A DNA stretch of 64,000 nt from Streptomyces sp. SID13726 (lineage in GTDB: Bacteria > Actinomycetota > Actinomycetes > Streptomycetales > Streptomycetaceae): NCBI RefSeq assembly GCF_010548375.1, contig NZ_JAAGLY010000001.1, positions 372,001-436,000 on the forward strand, read 5' to 3'. The notes under the pieces are model-generated. The model saw nothing but the letters and a program-made list of their open reading frames with translations. It was not told the origin of the DNA and made no database searches. How positions within the stretch are numbered: position 1 is the stretch's first letter; every line of letters starts with the position of its first letter. Shown piece by piece: positions 8,985-18,839 of this stretch. Both the position numbers and the translations under genes were made by a program.

Positions 8985-9716
8985 ATGAGCAACGACGCCC
9001 CCACCCCCGAGTCCGGCAGGGTCCCGAACAAGGGCAAGCTGGCCAAGGACCTCAACGAGGTCATCCGCTACACGCTCTGGTCCGTCTTCAAGCTGAAGGA
9101 CGTGCTCCCCGAGGACCGTTCCGGCTACGCCGACGAGGTCCAGGAGCTGTTCGACCAGCTCGCCGCCAAGGACGTCACGATCCGCGGCACCTACGACGTG
9201 TCCGGGCTGCGCGCCGACGCCGACCTCATGATCTGGTGGCACGCGGAGACCAGCGACCAGCTCCAGGAGGCGTACAACCTCTTCCGCCGCACCCGGCTGG
9301 GCCGCGCGCTGGAGCCGGTCTGGTCGAACATGGCGCTGCACCGCCCCGCCGAGTTCAACCGCTCGCACATCCCGGCGTTCCTGGCGGACGAGCACGCCCG
9401 TGACTACGTGAGCGTGTACCCCTTCGTCCGCTCCTACGACTGGTACCTCCTGGCCGACGAGGACCGCCGCCGCATGCTCGCCGACCACGGCAAGATGGCC
9501 CGCGGCTACCCGGACGTCCGCGCCAACACGGTCGCGTCCTTCTCGCTGGGCGACTACGAGTGGATCCTCGCCTTCGAGGCCGACGAGCTGTACCGGATCG
9601 TCGACCTCATGCGCCACCTGCGCGCGTCGGAGGCGCGGATGCACGTCCGCGAGGAGGTCCCGTTCTACACCGGCCGCCGCAAGGATATCGGCGAGCTCGT
9701 GTCGGGCCTCGCCTGA
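8985..9716 (+). CDS. hemQ: Coproheme decarboxylase (hydrogen-peroxide dependent haem synthase)
   Basis: This 243-residue chlorite-dismutase-fold protein converts Fe-coproporphyrin III to haem b, the last step of the coproporphyrin pathway. Tyr145 in YVSVYPF matches the catalytic tyrosine position, and His168 in [11 protein letters not shown] matches the proximal haem ligand. The ATG at 8985 is five bases after hemY with ggag at 8971-8974, so the genes are co-transcribed and probably coupled. Its TGA abuts the stop of the convergent hydrolase gene (TGATCA, 9714-9719). Confidence 0.94.
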   Translation: MSNDAPTPESGRVPNKGKLAKDLNEVIRYTLWSVFKLKDVLPEDRSGYADEVQELFDQLAAKDVTIRGTYDVSGLRADADLMIWWHAETSDQLQEAYNLFRRTRLGRALEPVWSNMALHRPAEFNRSHIPAFLADEHARDYVSVYPFVRSYDWYLLADEDRRRMLADHGKMARGYPDVRANTVASFSLGDYEWILAFEADELYRIVDLMRHLRASEARMHVREEVPFYTGRRKDIGELVSGLA

Positions 9717-11321
9717 TCAGCCGCCGCGCCTGGCGGTCGCCTTCCCGGAGGTGGCCTTCGGCTCCGGATGCGGTGCGCACGCGGCGCGCCGCACCGGAAG
9801 CCGCCCCTCCAGCAGGTAGGCGTCGAGGTACCCGTTGACGCAGCGGTTCGGGCCGCCGGCGATCCCGTGCGTCCCCGCGTCCCGCTCGGTCACCAGCACC
9901 GACCCGGACAGCCGCCGGTGCAGCTTCAGAGCCCCGTCGTACGGCGTCGCCGCGTCCCGCTCGGCCGCCAGGATCAGCGTCGCCGGCAACTCCCCGGGCC
10001 CGGTCCGCACATCGAGCGCCCGCTGCCGCGGCGCGGGCCAGTACGCGCAGGGCAGGTTCATCCACACGTTGTCCCAGGTCTCGAACGGCGCGACCCGGGC
10101 CAGCCGGGTGTTGTCCCGGTCCCACACCTTCCAGTCCGTGGGCCAGGAAGCGTCGTTGCACTCGACGGCCGTGTAGACCGCGTGGGAGTTCTCGGCCTCC
10201 TTCGCCGCCTCCTGGTGCGGCCCCGCCTGCTGGATCAGCGGCTTCGGGTCGCCCTTCAGATACGCCGACAGCGCCTGGGCGCGGTGCGGCCAGAAGTCGT
10301 CGTAGTACCCGGCCGACAGGAACGCCCCCTGGAGCTGCCCGGGCCCGACCTTCCCCCCGGCCGGCTCGGCGGCCAGCCGCGCCGCCGCCTTCTCGTAGCT
10401 GCGCTGCACCTGCTCGGCCGTGTCCCCGAGCCCGTACACGTCGTCGTGCCGGGCGACCCACTCCCGGAAGTCCGCCCAGCGCCCCTCGAACGCGGCCGAC
10501 TGGTCGAGGTTGTTGCGGTACCAGATCTGGTCGGGGTCCGGGTTCACCGCCGAGTCGAACACCATCCGCCGCACGTGCGAGGGGAACAGCGTCGCGTACA
10601 GCGCCCCGAAGTAGGTGCCGTACGACGCGCCCATGAACGTCAGCCTCTGCTCGCCCAGCGCGGCCCGCAGGACGTCCAGGTCACGGGCGTTGTTCAGGGA
10701 GTTGTAGTGGGGCAGCGCGGCCCCCGCCCGCCTGGCGCACCCGCGCGCGTACGCCTTCGCCTCCGCGACGCGCTCCTTCTTGTACGACTCCGAGGGGTGC
10801 GTCGGCGCCTGGGTGGGCGCCTTGAAGAACTGCTTGGGGTCCTTGCAGGACAGCGGCGCGGAACGGCCCACTCCGCGCGGCGCGTACCCGACGAGGTCGT
10901 AGGCCGCCGCGAGCCGCTTCCACTCGGGCAGCACGCCGATCAGCGGGAAGTACATGCCGGAGGCGCCGGGACCGCCCGGGTTGTAGACCAGGGCGCCCTG
11001 CCGGGGCACCCGGCGCTTGCTGTTGTGCGGGTCCTTCTGGGTGGCCCGGACCCGGCTGACGGTCAGTCTGATCTGCTTGCCGTCGGGGTGCGCGTAGTCC
11101 AGCGGGACGGAGACCGTGCCGCACCGGACGTTGCCGGGCAGGTCCTCCGCCTCGGGGCAGGCGCCGAAGCGGATGCCGGCCGTCTCGGCGCGCGCGGCGG
11201 CCAGCGCGGTGCCGTGCACCTCCGCGACGCCGGGGGCGGCCGGAGCGCCCCCGGCCGGAGCGGCGGCGAGCGTGGTCAGGAGCAAGGACCCGGCGGCCGT
11301 GTAGAGGGCGGGAGCTCTCAT
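9717..11321 (-). CDS. Secreted alpha/beta hydrolase, tripeptidyl aminopeptidase (TAP, S33) type
   Basis: This protein has 534 residues. The ATG at 11321 (preceded by gaaggg) gives a Sec signal peptide, MRAPALYTAAGSLLLTTLA, then the secreted enzyme. The oxyanion motif NPGGPGASG, the nucleophile elbow GASYGTYFG, the acid AERDAATP and the histidine DAGTHGIAGG are all present, followed by the TAP-like C-terminal domain. Such enzymes remove N-terminal tripeptides or process precursors outside the cell. The frame extends 23 codons further upstream without a convincing start. It lies downstream of the TIGR04222 gene on the same strand, separated by 116 bases. Confidence 0.9.
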   Translation of the reverse strand: MRAPALYTAAGSLLLTTLAAAPAGGAPAAPGVAEVHGTALAAARAETAGIRFGACPEAEDLPGNVRCGTVSVPLDYAHPDGKQIRLTVSRVRATQKDPHNSKRRVPRQGALVYNPGGPGASGMYFPLIGVLPEWKRLAAAYDLVGYAPRGVGRSAPLSCKDPKQFFKAPTQAPTHPSESYKKERVAEAKAYARGCARRAGAALPHYNSLNNARDLDVLRAALGEQRLTFMGASYGTYFGALYATLFPSHVRRMVFDSAVNPDPDQIWYRNNLDQSAAFEGRWADFREWVARHDDVYGLGDTAEQVQRSYEKAAARLAAEPAGGKVGPGQLQGAFLSAGYYDDFWPHRAQALSAYLKGDPKPLIQQAGPHQEAAKEAENSHAVYTAVECNDASWPTDWKVWDRDNTRLARVAPFETWDNVWMNLPCAYWPAPRQRALDVRTGPGELPATLILAAERDAATPYDGALKLHRRLSGSVLVTERDAGTHGIAGGPNRCVNGYLDAYLLEGRLPVRRAACAPHPEPKATSGKATARRGG

Positions 11322-11437
11322 CGCGTATCCCTTCGGTGCGCGGCAGCGACAAAAGGGATGTTTCGTTCGAGTGTCGGCGAAGGCAAGCACCGCCCCGCGG
11401 GTGTCGGCCCCAATGCCTCCGTACGCCCCCGGCGTGC

Positions 11438-12280
11438 TCAGTCCCGCCGGTGCGGCCCGCGGTGCTCCTCGCCGTGTCCGTCACGCCGCTCGTCGTGCCG
11501 CGCCTCGCGCCACACCTCGTACTGCTGCCCGCGGTGCGCGAAGGCGGCGCGCAGGTCGGGCTCGCCGACCGCGCTGATGCCGCGCACCGCGACGGAGGTG
11601 AGATACGTCCGCTCGTCGGTGCCGCCGGTGTGCCGGGTCAGGGCGCCGAGCAGCCGCTGACCAGCCGGTGAGGCCCAGCGCGAGTAGGGGTGGATCTCGA
11701 CGCGCGCGATGGCGAGGCAGCTCAGGCTGAGGGCGAGCGGCAGCGCGAACCAGAGGGCGACCAGCTGGCGCGGCATCTCCGAAGGGGCGGGCACCAGCAG
11801 CGCGGTCGCGCCGAGCGCCAGGACGGCCAGCGCGGCCAGTTGCACCCGGCGCACCGCGGCCGCGATGCCGGTCCGGGCGCCGTCGGGCACGGCGAGACCG
11901 GCGTCCACGAGCCGGTCGGCGAGACTGCGCACCGCGTCCGCCGAGGCCGCGTCGGCACGCACCGGCGCGATCCGGGACTGCCCCTCGGGCCCGATGGCCC
12001 CGATGACCGTGCGCTCCATCTCGTCCCGCCCCCGCGGATCGACGACGGTGGCCCAGCCGGTGTGGGCCAGCAGCAGTCGTCTCTGCCGGGCCATCGAGAC
12101 CAGCGTCAGATCGGCGACCCGCCTCGGCCCGCCGGACAGGAACGCGGCCTCGTACAGCGTCAGATCGTGTCCCCGGGCATCCGCGTCCGCGGCCGCCGCG
12201 TGTACGGCGGCCAGGCACAGCCGCGTACACGCGGTGCCGGCGGCGGCCCAGGCCAGCAGCAGAAGAAGAACCCAGAACAT
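11438..12280 (-). CDS. TIGR04222 domain membrane protein
   Basis: This protein has 280 residues. One TM helix lies at the extreme N-terminus (FWVLLLLLAWAAAGTAC). The conserved TIGR04222 region (about 35-130) contains YEAAFLSGGPRRVADLTLVSM. Two more TM helices (about 155-205) and a hydrophilic C-terminal tail rich in His, Arg, Glu and Asp follow. As I recall, many family members end in Gly/Cys-rich low-complexity tails; this one lacks cysteines there. Function is unknown. It shares a strand with the DUF4142 and DUF692 genes upstream, an association worth noting because DUF692 enzymes modify peptides. Confidence 0.82.
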   Translation of the reverse strand: MFWVLLLLLAWAAAGTACTRLCLAAVHAAAADADARGHDLTLYEAAFLSGGPRRVADLTLVSMARQRRLLLAHTGWATVVDPRGRDEMERTVIGAIGPEGQSRIAPVRADAASADAVRSLADRLVDAGLAVPDGARTGIAAAVRRVQLAALAVLALGATALLVPAPSEMPRQLVALWFALPLALSLSCLAIARVEIHPYSRWASPAGQRLLGALTRHTGGTDERTYLTSVAVRGISAVGEPDLRAAFAHRGQQYEVWREARHDERRDGHGEEHRGPHRRD

Positions 12281-12380
12281 GCCGCGTTTCTATGCCAAAG
12301 GCTCCCGAAGGCGCCATGGGCTGTTCACGATCCGGACGGAGTGTTGTCGGTGTGTGACGTTCCGCTTGTCCGGAAGTGGC

Positions 12381-13175
12381 CTACGACGCGGCGGGGACCG
12401 GGGTCGACGGCGGGCCGGTCGCGGCCGGCGGCAGCGAGAAGGCGGTCGAGTACGGCGACGGAGTGAGCGGCACGACCTGACCCGGGTCGGTCGTCGGACC
12501 GGGCGGGGCGGGGGAGTTGACGAGCGGCGGGGCGCTGTCGCCGGCCAGCTCCTGGGCCAGGGCGCCGAAGTCGACGTACCCCGTGGCCTCCAGGATCTTG
12601 ATGTGGTCCAGCACGGTCGTGTTGGCGTCGTCGGCCAGGGCGCGCACCAGGGAGTTCTGGGTGCTCGCGCGGACCTGGGCGACCACCGAGAACACCCGGC
12701 CGTGCGCGAGGCGCAGGATGTTGGCGAACTGGCGGTCGTAGTCGACGCCCTGGGCCTGGTTCAGGGTGGCGAGCCACTGCTTCTGCTGGTCGTTCGGCTC
12801 GTTGGGCAGGGCGAGCCCCAGCTTCGCCGCGACGTCGCGCACCCGTGCGTCCAGGAAGGTGTGCCCCTCCACGAGGTGCTGCCCCGCGGTCCGCACCGCC
12901 TGGGTCGTGCCCTTCAGCTCCGCCTGTTGGCCCGCGGGCAGTTCCCACAGCCCGGCCAGCCGCACCTTGGTGACGAAGTCCCGGTCCAGCGCGGAGAGCG
13001 GGCCGTACGGCGTCGTCACGGTCCCCGCCTTGAGCACGCTGAAGCCGGTGCCGGAACGGTCGGCGTACGACCACATCGGGATGAGCAACGCCACGAGGGT
13101 TGCCGCCAGTCCGGCGATGATGATGCCGGTGCCGGTGAAGACGCCTCGTCCCTTGACGGGCGGTCGCGATCGCAT
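12381..13175 (-). CDS. DUF4142 domain protein, membrane-anchored
   Basis: This protein has 264 residues. A positively charged N-terminus and one TM helix (about 16-36) are followed by an extracellular all-helical DUF4142 domain with a ferritin-like four-helix pattern (about 65-215). The C-terminal tail is Pro/Ser-rich. The family is often found in envelope and stress contexts, but no activity is established. It sits between the DUF692 and TIGR04222 genes on the same strand with gaps of about 100-130 bases. Confidence 0.82.
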   Translation of the reverse strand: MRSRPPVKGRGVFTGTGIIIAGLAATLVALLIPMWSYADRSGTGFSVLKAGTVTTPYGPLSALDRDFVTKVRLAGLWELPAGQQAELKGTTQAVRTAGQHLVEGHTFLDARVRDVAAKLGLALPNEPNDQQKQWLATLNQAQGVDYDRQFANILRLAHGRVFSVVAQVRASTQNSLVRALADDANTTVLDHIKILEATGYVDFGALAQELAGDSAPPLVNSPAPPGPTTDPGQVVPLTPSPYSTAFSLPPAATGPPSTPVPAAS

Positions 13176-13303
13176 GGTGCCTCCTGTTGCGGCACCGCAC
13201 GCTAGGGGGTCTCAGGTGCGGGACTGACATATTACTGCCGGGTCCGCGCGACCGTCCCCGGCGCCCGCCGGGCGGGGACCGGCCGCGCCCGCACCCCAAC
13301 TGC

Positions 13304-14641
13304 TCAGCCCCGCAACGACATCCTCCGCGCGACCCGGGCCAGCCGGACCCCCGGCTTCCGCGACCGCGGCGCCGGACCCGACCGCTCCAGCCACCACTCC
13401 CGCAGCTCCCGCAGCGTCGCCGGGTCCGCCGACTGGTCGCTCAGCAGCAGGCGTTCGGCGAAGTCCAGCGCGTCCCGCCGGTACCCGCCCGTCATCGGAC
13501 ACCCGTGGGCGTACGCCAGGAAGGCCGGCCGGTAGCCCGCCCCGAGGATCACCGGCAGCTCCGGCGCGACCTTGGCCACGACGTCCGCCCGCTTGCCCGC
13601 GAGCGCCCGCGCCTGCACGCCCATCCGCGCCCGGTCGAACCCCTCCGGCACGGGTGTCCCGGCGACCAGCGCGGACAGCAGGGCGGTCTCGGCGAGGGCG
13701 AGGCGCTGCCGGGCGGGGCCGGTCGCCCCGGAGTCGCCCGGGTCGGAGCCCGCGTTCGGGCCAGGCGAGCCGATGTTCGGCCTTGTGCCGCTCTCCGGCT
13801 TCCCGCCGACCCCCGCGCCCCCCTTCGCCACCGCCTCCCGGACGGCCCCCAACTCCCGCTCCAGCTCGGCCGGTTCCGGAAAGTTCTCGTCGCGCTCCAG
13901 CAGCACCCCAGGAGGCGTGACCCGAGACGCGAGGTCGGTGAGGATGTCGAGGACCGGGCGCGGGACCGGGTGGGCGTGGCTGTCGTGCCACACACCGTCC
14001 CGCTCGAACCCGCCCGCGACATGGACGTACGCGAGGGCCTCCAGCGGAAGCTCGGCGAGCGCGGCGGCCGGGTCCTCACCCCGGTTGACGTGGTTGGTGT
14101 GCAGGTTGGCCACGTCGATCAGCAGCCGTACGCCGGTCCGGTCGGCGAGGTCGTACAGGAACTGCCCCTCGGTCATCTCCTCGCCGGGCCAGGAGATCAG
14201 CGCGGCGATGTTCTCCACGGCGAGCGGCACCGGCAGCGCGTCCTGCGCGATACGGACGTTCTCGCACAGCACGGCGAGGGCGTCCCGGGTGCGCGGGACG
14301 GGCAGCAGATGTCCGGCCTCCAGGCCCGGGGAGGCGGTGAGCGGGCCGCCCGCCCTCACGAACGCGATGTGCTCGGTGACCAGCGGCGCCCCCAGCACCC
14401 GCGCCCGCTCGGCCAGCGCCGTCAGCCGCCCGGCGTCGGGCCGGTCCGCGCCGCCCAGGCCCAGTGAGACACCGTGCGGCACCACGGTCACTCCGCGCTC
14501 GCGCAGCCGCCGCAGCGACTCGGGGAGATGCCCCGGGCAGACGTTCTCGGCCACGGCCTCGACCCAGTCGATGCCCGGCATGTTCTCCACGGCGTCCGCG
14601 ATCTCCGGCCGCCATCCGATGCCCGTTCCCAGTCGCTCCAT
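13304..14641 (-). CDS. DUF692 multinuclear non-haem iron oxidase (MNIO) with C-terminal extension
   Basis: This 445-residue protein is longer than the usual ~280-residue MNIO. Residues 1-285 form the TIM barrel with all the metal-binding motifs I can recognise: [10 protein letters not shown] (His56), TEHIAF (Glu90/His91), VENIA (Glu143/Asn144), IDVANLHTN (Asp176, Asn179, His181), YVHVAGG (His207), HDSHAHP (Asp220/His222) and [10 protein letters not shown] (Glu249, Asp251). Characterised relatives such as MbnB oxidatively modify Cys or other residues of ribosomal peptides, usually with a partner protein. Here residues about 295-445 form a fused helical domain that may replace the partner; I recall it as the SCO6045-like C-terminal domain. 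No obvious short precursor gene is next to it. Substrate unknown. Confidence 0.88.
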   Translation of the reverse strand: MERLGTGIGWRPEIADAVENMPGIDWVEAVAENVCPGHLPESLRRLRERGVTVVPHGVSLGLGGADRPDAGRLTALAERARVLGAPLVTEHIAFVRAGGPLTASPGLEAGHLLPVPRTRDALAVLCENVRIAQDALPVPLAVENIAALISWPGEEMTEGQFLYDLADRTGVRLLIDVANLHTNHVNRGEDPAAALAELPLEALAYVHVAGGFERDGVWHDSHAHPVPRPVLDILTDLASRVTPPGVLLERDENFPEPAELERELGAVREAVAKGGAGVGGKPESGTRPNIGSPGPNAGSDPGDSGATGPARQRLALAETALLSALVAGTPVPEGFDRARMGVQARALAGKRADVVAKVAPELPVILGAGYRPAFLAYAHGCPMTGGYRRDALDFAERLLLSDQSADPATLRELREWWLERSGPAPRSRKPGVRLARVARRMSLRG

Positions 14642-14791
14642 GCCCCGTCCCCTCCTCGGCCTCTCCCGCGTCGACGCCGGTCACCACCTGCTCGGTGTGA
14701 CGGAGGTATGGCCCCCGGGACCGGTCCCGAACCGTGCCGGGGAGACGTTCAGAGCAACATTTGAGGTTCGGGTCCGGGGCGCCGGCTCAGC

Positions 14792-15520
14792 TCAGGCGCG
14801 GGGCCGGCGCAGTGCCGGATGGTCCGCCACGACCGTGCTGGAACCGGGTGCGATCTCCGTGAAACCGGCGTCGCGGACCAACGGCAGCCCGCTGGTGGTG
14901 AGTTCGCTCCAGCGGCCGGGCTCCGCGGTCCGCACCGCGAGCGGGAACCCGGCGTCACGCCAGGCGCCGCGCTCCTCGTCCGACAGCTCCCACCAGGCCA
15001 GCTGGGCGCCGTGACCGGCCTGGGCCATCGCCTTGCCCGCCGACATGCCGAGGTCCGGGTTGAGCCACAGCACCGGTGCCGCCGGGTCCGCCCCGACCGG
15101 CGGCTCGGGGTCGTCGAGATCCGTGCCGGACACCTGGAGCTTGGCCAGTTCCTTGGGCCACCCGTCGAGCGGCACCGGCGGGAACACCCGCACCTCCGCC
15201 GACTTCCCCGTCACGGTGATCCCGTCCAGCGCCTCGGCCCGCCGCCACTCGGCTCCCCGGGCCCGCCGCACCACCTTGCGGATCCGGGCGTCCTGCCAGT
15301 CCCGCACGGCCTCGGCCCACTCCCCGTCCCCGGTCGACCGCGCGTCGGCGAGCATCACGAGCACGGCCCGGGCGGCGGTCTCCAGGGCATCGGTACGAGC
15401 GGGCGGCGCGGCCTTCTCGATCCGCACGACCAGCGGCAGCACGAACTGCGGTGCCTCGTCGCGGGGAGTGGGCTCGGTACGAAAGGGACTGTCACCGGAG
15501 GACGAAGAATCATGGCTCAC
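14792..15520 (-). CDS. Peptidyl-tRNA hydrolase, Pth2 family
   Basis: This protein has 242 residues. The C-terminal half carries the Pth2 signature: LWLNPDLGMSAGKAMAQAGH, then a region ending in VRDAGFTEIAPGSSTVVA. Pth2 enzymes free tRNA from peptidyl-tRNA that drops off the ribosome. The N-terminal half is an actinobacterial extension of unknown role (residues 1-130). The start is GTG at 15520. It is the first of several leftward genes. Confidence 0.8.
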   Translation of the reverse strand: MSHDSSSSGDSPFRTEPTPRDEAPQFVLPLVVRIEKAAPPARTDALETAARAVLVMLADARSTGDGEWAEAVRDWQDARIRKVVRRARGAEWRRAEALDGITVTGKSAEVRVFPPVPLDGWPKELAKLQVSGTDLDDPEPPVGADPAAPVLWLNPDLGMSAGKAMAQAGHGAQLAWWELSDEERGAWRDAGFPLAVRTAEPGRWSELTTSGLPLVRDAGFTEIAPGSSTVVADHPALRRPRA

Positions 15521-15578
15521 GTCGACCCAGCCTAGAGGCGCGGTGAAACCACGACGGACCGGAGCCGCCCTTACGGTC

Positions 15579-16400
15579 TCAAGCCCCGATCAGCTCGGAC
15601 ACCTTCACGAACCGGAACCCCTCCCGCCGCAGCACCGGCACCACCTCCCGCACCACCCGCTCCGTCGTCGGCGCGGCACTGCGCGTGCAGTGCATGACCA
15701 CCACCGACCCCGGCCGCACCCCCTCCAGTACCTGCCGGGCCACCGCCTCCGCGTCCGTCGCGAACGCGTCCCCGCTCACCACGTCCCACTGGACCGCCGT
15801 CACCCCGGCCGGCGTCAGCTCCTTCAGCGCCCGCCGGTCGTAGCACCCGCCGGGAAACCGGAAGTACGGCATCGCGTCCCGCACCCCCGCCGCCCGGAAC
15901 GCCGCGTACGCCCGCTCCACATCCGCCCGCATCCGGTCGCGGGACACCGTCGGCAGGCCGTAGCAGTCGTCGGTGAAGGCGTAGTGGCTGTACGAGTGGT
16001 TGGCGACCTCGAACAGCGGATCCCGTCCGATGGACCGCGCCTGCCCCGGATACTCCTCGGCCCACCGCCCGGTCATGAACACCGTGGCCGGCACCTTCAG
16101 CTCCCGCAGCGCCGAGATCAGCTCGGGATTGTCGAAGTGCTCCCCGCCCGCCGCCCGCGCCCCCTGATCCGCGGTCATGTCGGCGTCGAAGGTGAACGCC
16201 ACCGTCTTGCCGTGAGCGCGGGAGCCGTTCTTGAAGACGGGGGTCACGCCACCGGGGCCGGGGGCCAGCGTGGGCGGCGCGACACTCGCGGAGGGGGCCG
16301 GGCGGGCCACCCGGGGCGGGGTCTCGGGGGTGGCGGCGCAGGCCGTGAGGGCGGCACCGAGGACACAGGCGGCGGCGACTCGTCGTACCAGAGTGATCAC
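15579..16400 (-). CDS. Polysaccharide deacetylase lipoprotein (CE4/NodB)
   Basis: This protein has 273 residues. The signal peptide has the lipobox ALTAC (Cys21), so the enzyme is tethered outside the membrane. The NodB motifs are visible: FTFDADMT (catalytic and metal Asp residues) and NHSYSHYAF (metal-binding HxxxH), plus RFPGGCYDRR. It probably removes N-acetyl groups from peptidoglycan or another glycan in a metal-dependent reaction. The start is GTG at 16400. The product is clear at family level only. Confidence 0.88.
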   Translation of the reverse strand: MITLVRRVAAACVLGAALTACAATPETPPRVARPAPSASVAPPTLAPGPGGVTPVFKNGSRAHGKTVAFTFDADMTADQGARAAGGEHFDNPELISALRELKVPATVFMTGRWAEEYPGQARSIGRDPLFEVANHSYSHYAFTDDCYGLPTVSRDRMRADVERAYAAFRAAGVRDAMPYFRFPGGCYDRRALKELTPAGVTAVQWDVVSGDAFATDAEAVARQVLEGVRPGSVVVMHCTRSAAPTTERVVREVVPVLRREGFRFVKVSELIGA

Positions 16401-16520
16401 CGTACGAAAGTAGGATGAACCGCCTCATTCACCCGTCATCCCGGCCGTGGCGTCACCCGCTCAGATGTCCCGCCGCTCCAACGGCCGTGTCGCGTGTCGA
16501 AGCGGGAGCCGTGGCAGGGC

Positions 16521-17390
16521 TCACTGTTCCAGCAGCCGCCTGCGGGCCTCCGCCACGTCGAAGTCCGCCTCCGGATACCGCGGGTCCAGCTCCGCCAGGT
16601 GCTCCAGGAGCAGCCGGCTGACCGCCCAGTTGCGGTACCACTTGTGGTCGGCGGGGACCAGGTACCAGGGGGCGTGCGGGGTCGAGCAGCGCTCCAGGGC
16701 GATCTCGTACGCCTGCTGGTAGGCGGGCCACAGGGCACGCTCGTCGATGTCCGAGACGTTGAACTTCCAGTGCTTGTCCGGGCGGTCCAGGCGCTTGAGC
16801 AGCCGGTCGCGCTGGGCGTCGTACGAGAGGTGCAGGAAGCACTTGACCACGGTGACGCCGTCGTCGGCGAGGGACTTCTCGAAGGCGTTGATCTCGTCGT
16901 AGCGGCGCTCGATCTCGGCGGGCGGGGCAAGCGCGCGGACGCGGGCGATGAGGACGTCCTCGTAGTGCGACCGGTCGAAGATGCCCAGCTCACCGGCTTC
17001 CGGCAGGACCTTCCTGACACGCCAGAGGAAGGGGTGCTCCAGTTCCTCGGGGGTGGGGGCCTTGAAGGCGTGGATACGGCAGCCGGACGGGTTGAACAGG
17101 CCGATGACGTGCTTGACCGTGCCGCCCTTGCCGCTGGTGTCCATGCCCTGGAGCACCAGCAGGACCCGGCGCCGGTCACCCGCGGTGCTCGCCGCCCACA
17201 GACGTTCCTGGAGGTCGGCGAGCGGGGTGCCCAGAGCGGCCGTCGCGGTTTCACCGGCCCGTTTGCCGCCCGGACCGGCCGGGGTCTCCCGGGCGTCGTA
17301 CGCGGCCAGGTCCACCGGCTTGCCGCCCGGCACGCGCAGCAGCTCGCGCAGGTCGGTCCCGGCGCGGGACTTCGAGCCCTTCTCGGCCAT
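16521..17390 (-). CDS. ppk2: Polyphosphate kinase 2 family phosphotransferase
   Basis: This protein has 289 residues. Walker A is QGMDTSGKGG (81-90), and the Walker B/lid region is GIFDRSHYEDVL. The one-domain size fits PPK2, which moves phosphate between polyphosphate and nucleoside phosphates. The start codon ATG at 17390 is preceded by aaggggtg. It stands alone between the deacetylase and PhoX-like genes. Subclass (ADP or AMP preference) cannot be assigned safely by eye. Confidence 0.88.
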   Translation of the reverse strand: MAEKGSKSRAGTDLRELLRVPGGKPVDLAAYDARETPAGPGGKRAGETATAALGTPLADLQERLWAASTAGDRRRVLLVLQGMDTSGKGGTVKHVIGLFNPSGCRIHAFKAPTPEELEHPFLWRVRKVLPEAGELGIFDRSHYEDVLIARVRALAPPAEIERRYDEINAFEKSLADDGVTVVKCFLHLSYDAQRDRLLKRLDRPDKHWKFNVSDIDERALWPAYQQAYEIALERCSTPHAPWYLVPADHKWYRNWAVSRLLLEHLAELDPRYPEADFDVAEARRRLLEQ

Positions 17391-17471
17391 GGGGCACCCC
17401 TTCAGGTCCGGGTCCGGTCCCTCGATCCTGCGCCGGGGGACCGGAGCACGCCAGCCGTGCCGGAGGCGCGA

Positions 17472-18839
17472 CTACCCGCGCCAGGGGCCCGTCACTGCGA
17501 ACGTCGTCCCGGGCGTGTAGCAGTTGACGTACATCGTCCGTCCGTCGGGGGAGAAGGTGACGCCGGCGAACTCGCCCCACTCCGGTGCCTCGGGCGTCCC
17601 GATGTTCTGCCGGCCGCGGGCCATCGCGTAGACCTCGCCGTGCCGGGTGACGCCGAAGACGTGCTGGGCGCCGTTGCCGTCCTCGCACACCATCAGGCCG
17701 CCGCTCGGGGCGAGGCAGATGTTGTCCGGGGACTCGCCGGGCAGCTGGACGTCGGTGTCCGGGCCGAACACGATCACCAGGGTGAGCCGGCGCGCCGAGG
17801 GGTCGTAGCGCCAGATCTGCCCGAAGTGGTCGGCGGCCGAACCCTCGGCGCTGTGCGCGAAGGACGACACGAAGTAGACGGACTTCCCGCCCCAGTAGCA
17901 GCCCTCCAGCTTCTGGGCGTGCGTGATGCCCTTCGGGCCGAAGTCCTGGAGCCGGATGGGGGTTTCGGTGGCCAGCGGGTCCGGTACGTCGACCCACTCG
18001 ACGCCCTCGAAGCAGGCCCCGGTCTCCTGGACCACCGACAGGTCGGGTACGCCGGGCACCCGCATCGCCTGGAGCCGGCCACCCGCGCGCAGCGAACCGA
18101 GGCCGCCCTCCGGCTTGTTGGGCAGGAAGCGGTAGAAGAGGCCGAAGGGCTTGAGGAAGGCGTCCTCGGTCTCGTAGACGATCCCGCGCCTCGGGTCGAT
18201 CGCGATGGCCTCGTGCTGGAAGCGGCCCATCGCGGTCAGCGGTACGGCCCCGGAGCGGTGCGGGTCGGCCGGGTCGACCTCGAAGATGAAGCCGTGGTCC
18301 TTGGTGTAGCCGTTGGTGCCGGCCCTGTCCTCGGTCTCCTCGCAGGTCAGCCAGGTGCCCCAAGGCGTGGGCCCACCCGCGCAGTTGACGGCCGTACCGG
18401 CGATGGCGACCCGCTCCGACAGCACGTTGTTGCGGGAGTCGAGCGTGAGGGCCGTACAGCCGCCCTTGCCCGCCGGGTCGTAGGTGAGGCCCGCGACTGT
18501 CGGGACGGGGATCTTCGCGTCGACGCGGTTCTCGTGGTTGCGGACGAGGTGGACGCGGCCGTGTCTGCCGGGCAGGGCCGTCATGCCGTCGTGGTGGGAG
18601 GGGACCTTGCCCTCGCCGGAGCGGAGCTGGTCGCCCTCGCGGGAGAGGACCTTGTGGCGGAAGCCCTTGGGGAGGTCCAGCAGACCCTTGGGGTCGGGGA
18701 CGAGGGGGCCGTAGCCGGTGTGGCCGAGGGGCTGGGCCGCGGCGGTGCCGGCGAAGAGTTCGGAGAGGGCACCGGTGAAGGCGATGCCCATGCCCAGGGC
18801 CCCGGAGCGGGCCAGGACCTGACGTCGTGTTGCGGACAT
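17472..18839 (-). CDS. PhoX-like (DUF839) secreted phosphatase, Tat substrate
   Basis: This protein has 455 residues. The N-terminus TRRQVLARSGALGMGIAF is a twin-arginine signal, so it is exported folded. The mature part is a DUF839/PhoX beta-propeller (VRNHENR, TWLTCEETED, DNICLAPSGGL). PhoX enzymes are Ca/Fe-dependent alkaline phosphatases that release phosphate outside the cell. I found no clear PHO box upstream. Activity is inferred from family. Confidence 0.88.
   Translation of the reverse strand: MSATRRQVLARSGALGMGIAFTGALSELFAGTAAAQPLGHTGYGPLVPDPKGLLDLPKGFRHKVLSREGDQLRSGEGKVPSHHDGMTALPGRHGRVHLVRNHENRVDAKIPVPTVAGLTYDPAGKGGCTALTLDSRNNVLSERVAIAGTAVNCAGGPTPWGTWLTCEETEDRAGTNGYTKDHGFIFEVDPADPHRSGAVPLTAMGRFQHEAIAIDPRRGIVYETEDAFLKPFGLFYRFLPNKPEGGLGSLRAGGRLQAMRVPGVPDLSVVQETGACFEGVEWVDVPDPLATETPIRLQDFGPKGITHAQKLEGCYWGGKSVYFVSSFAHSAEGSAADHFGQIWRYDPSARRLTLVIVFGPDTDVQLPGESPDNICLAPSGGLMVCEDGNGAQHVFGVTRHGEVYAMARGRQNIGTPEAPEWGEFAGVTFSPDGRTMYVNCYTPGTTFAVTGPWRG

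Noticed and set aside
14642..14791. Possible peptide precursor upstream of the MNIO gene
   Set aside because: I looked for a short Cys- or Gly-rich frame with a ribosome binding site on either strand and found none.
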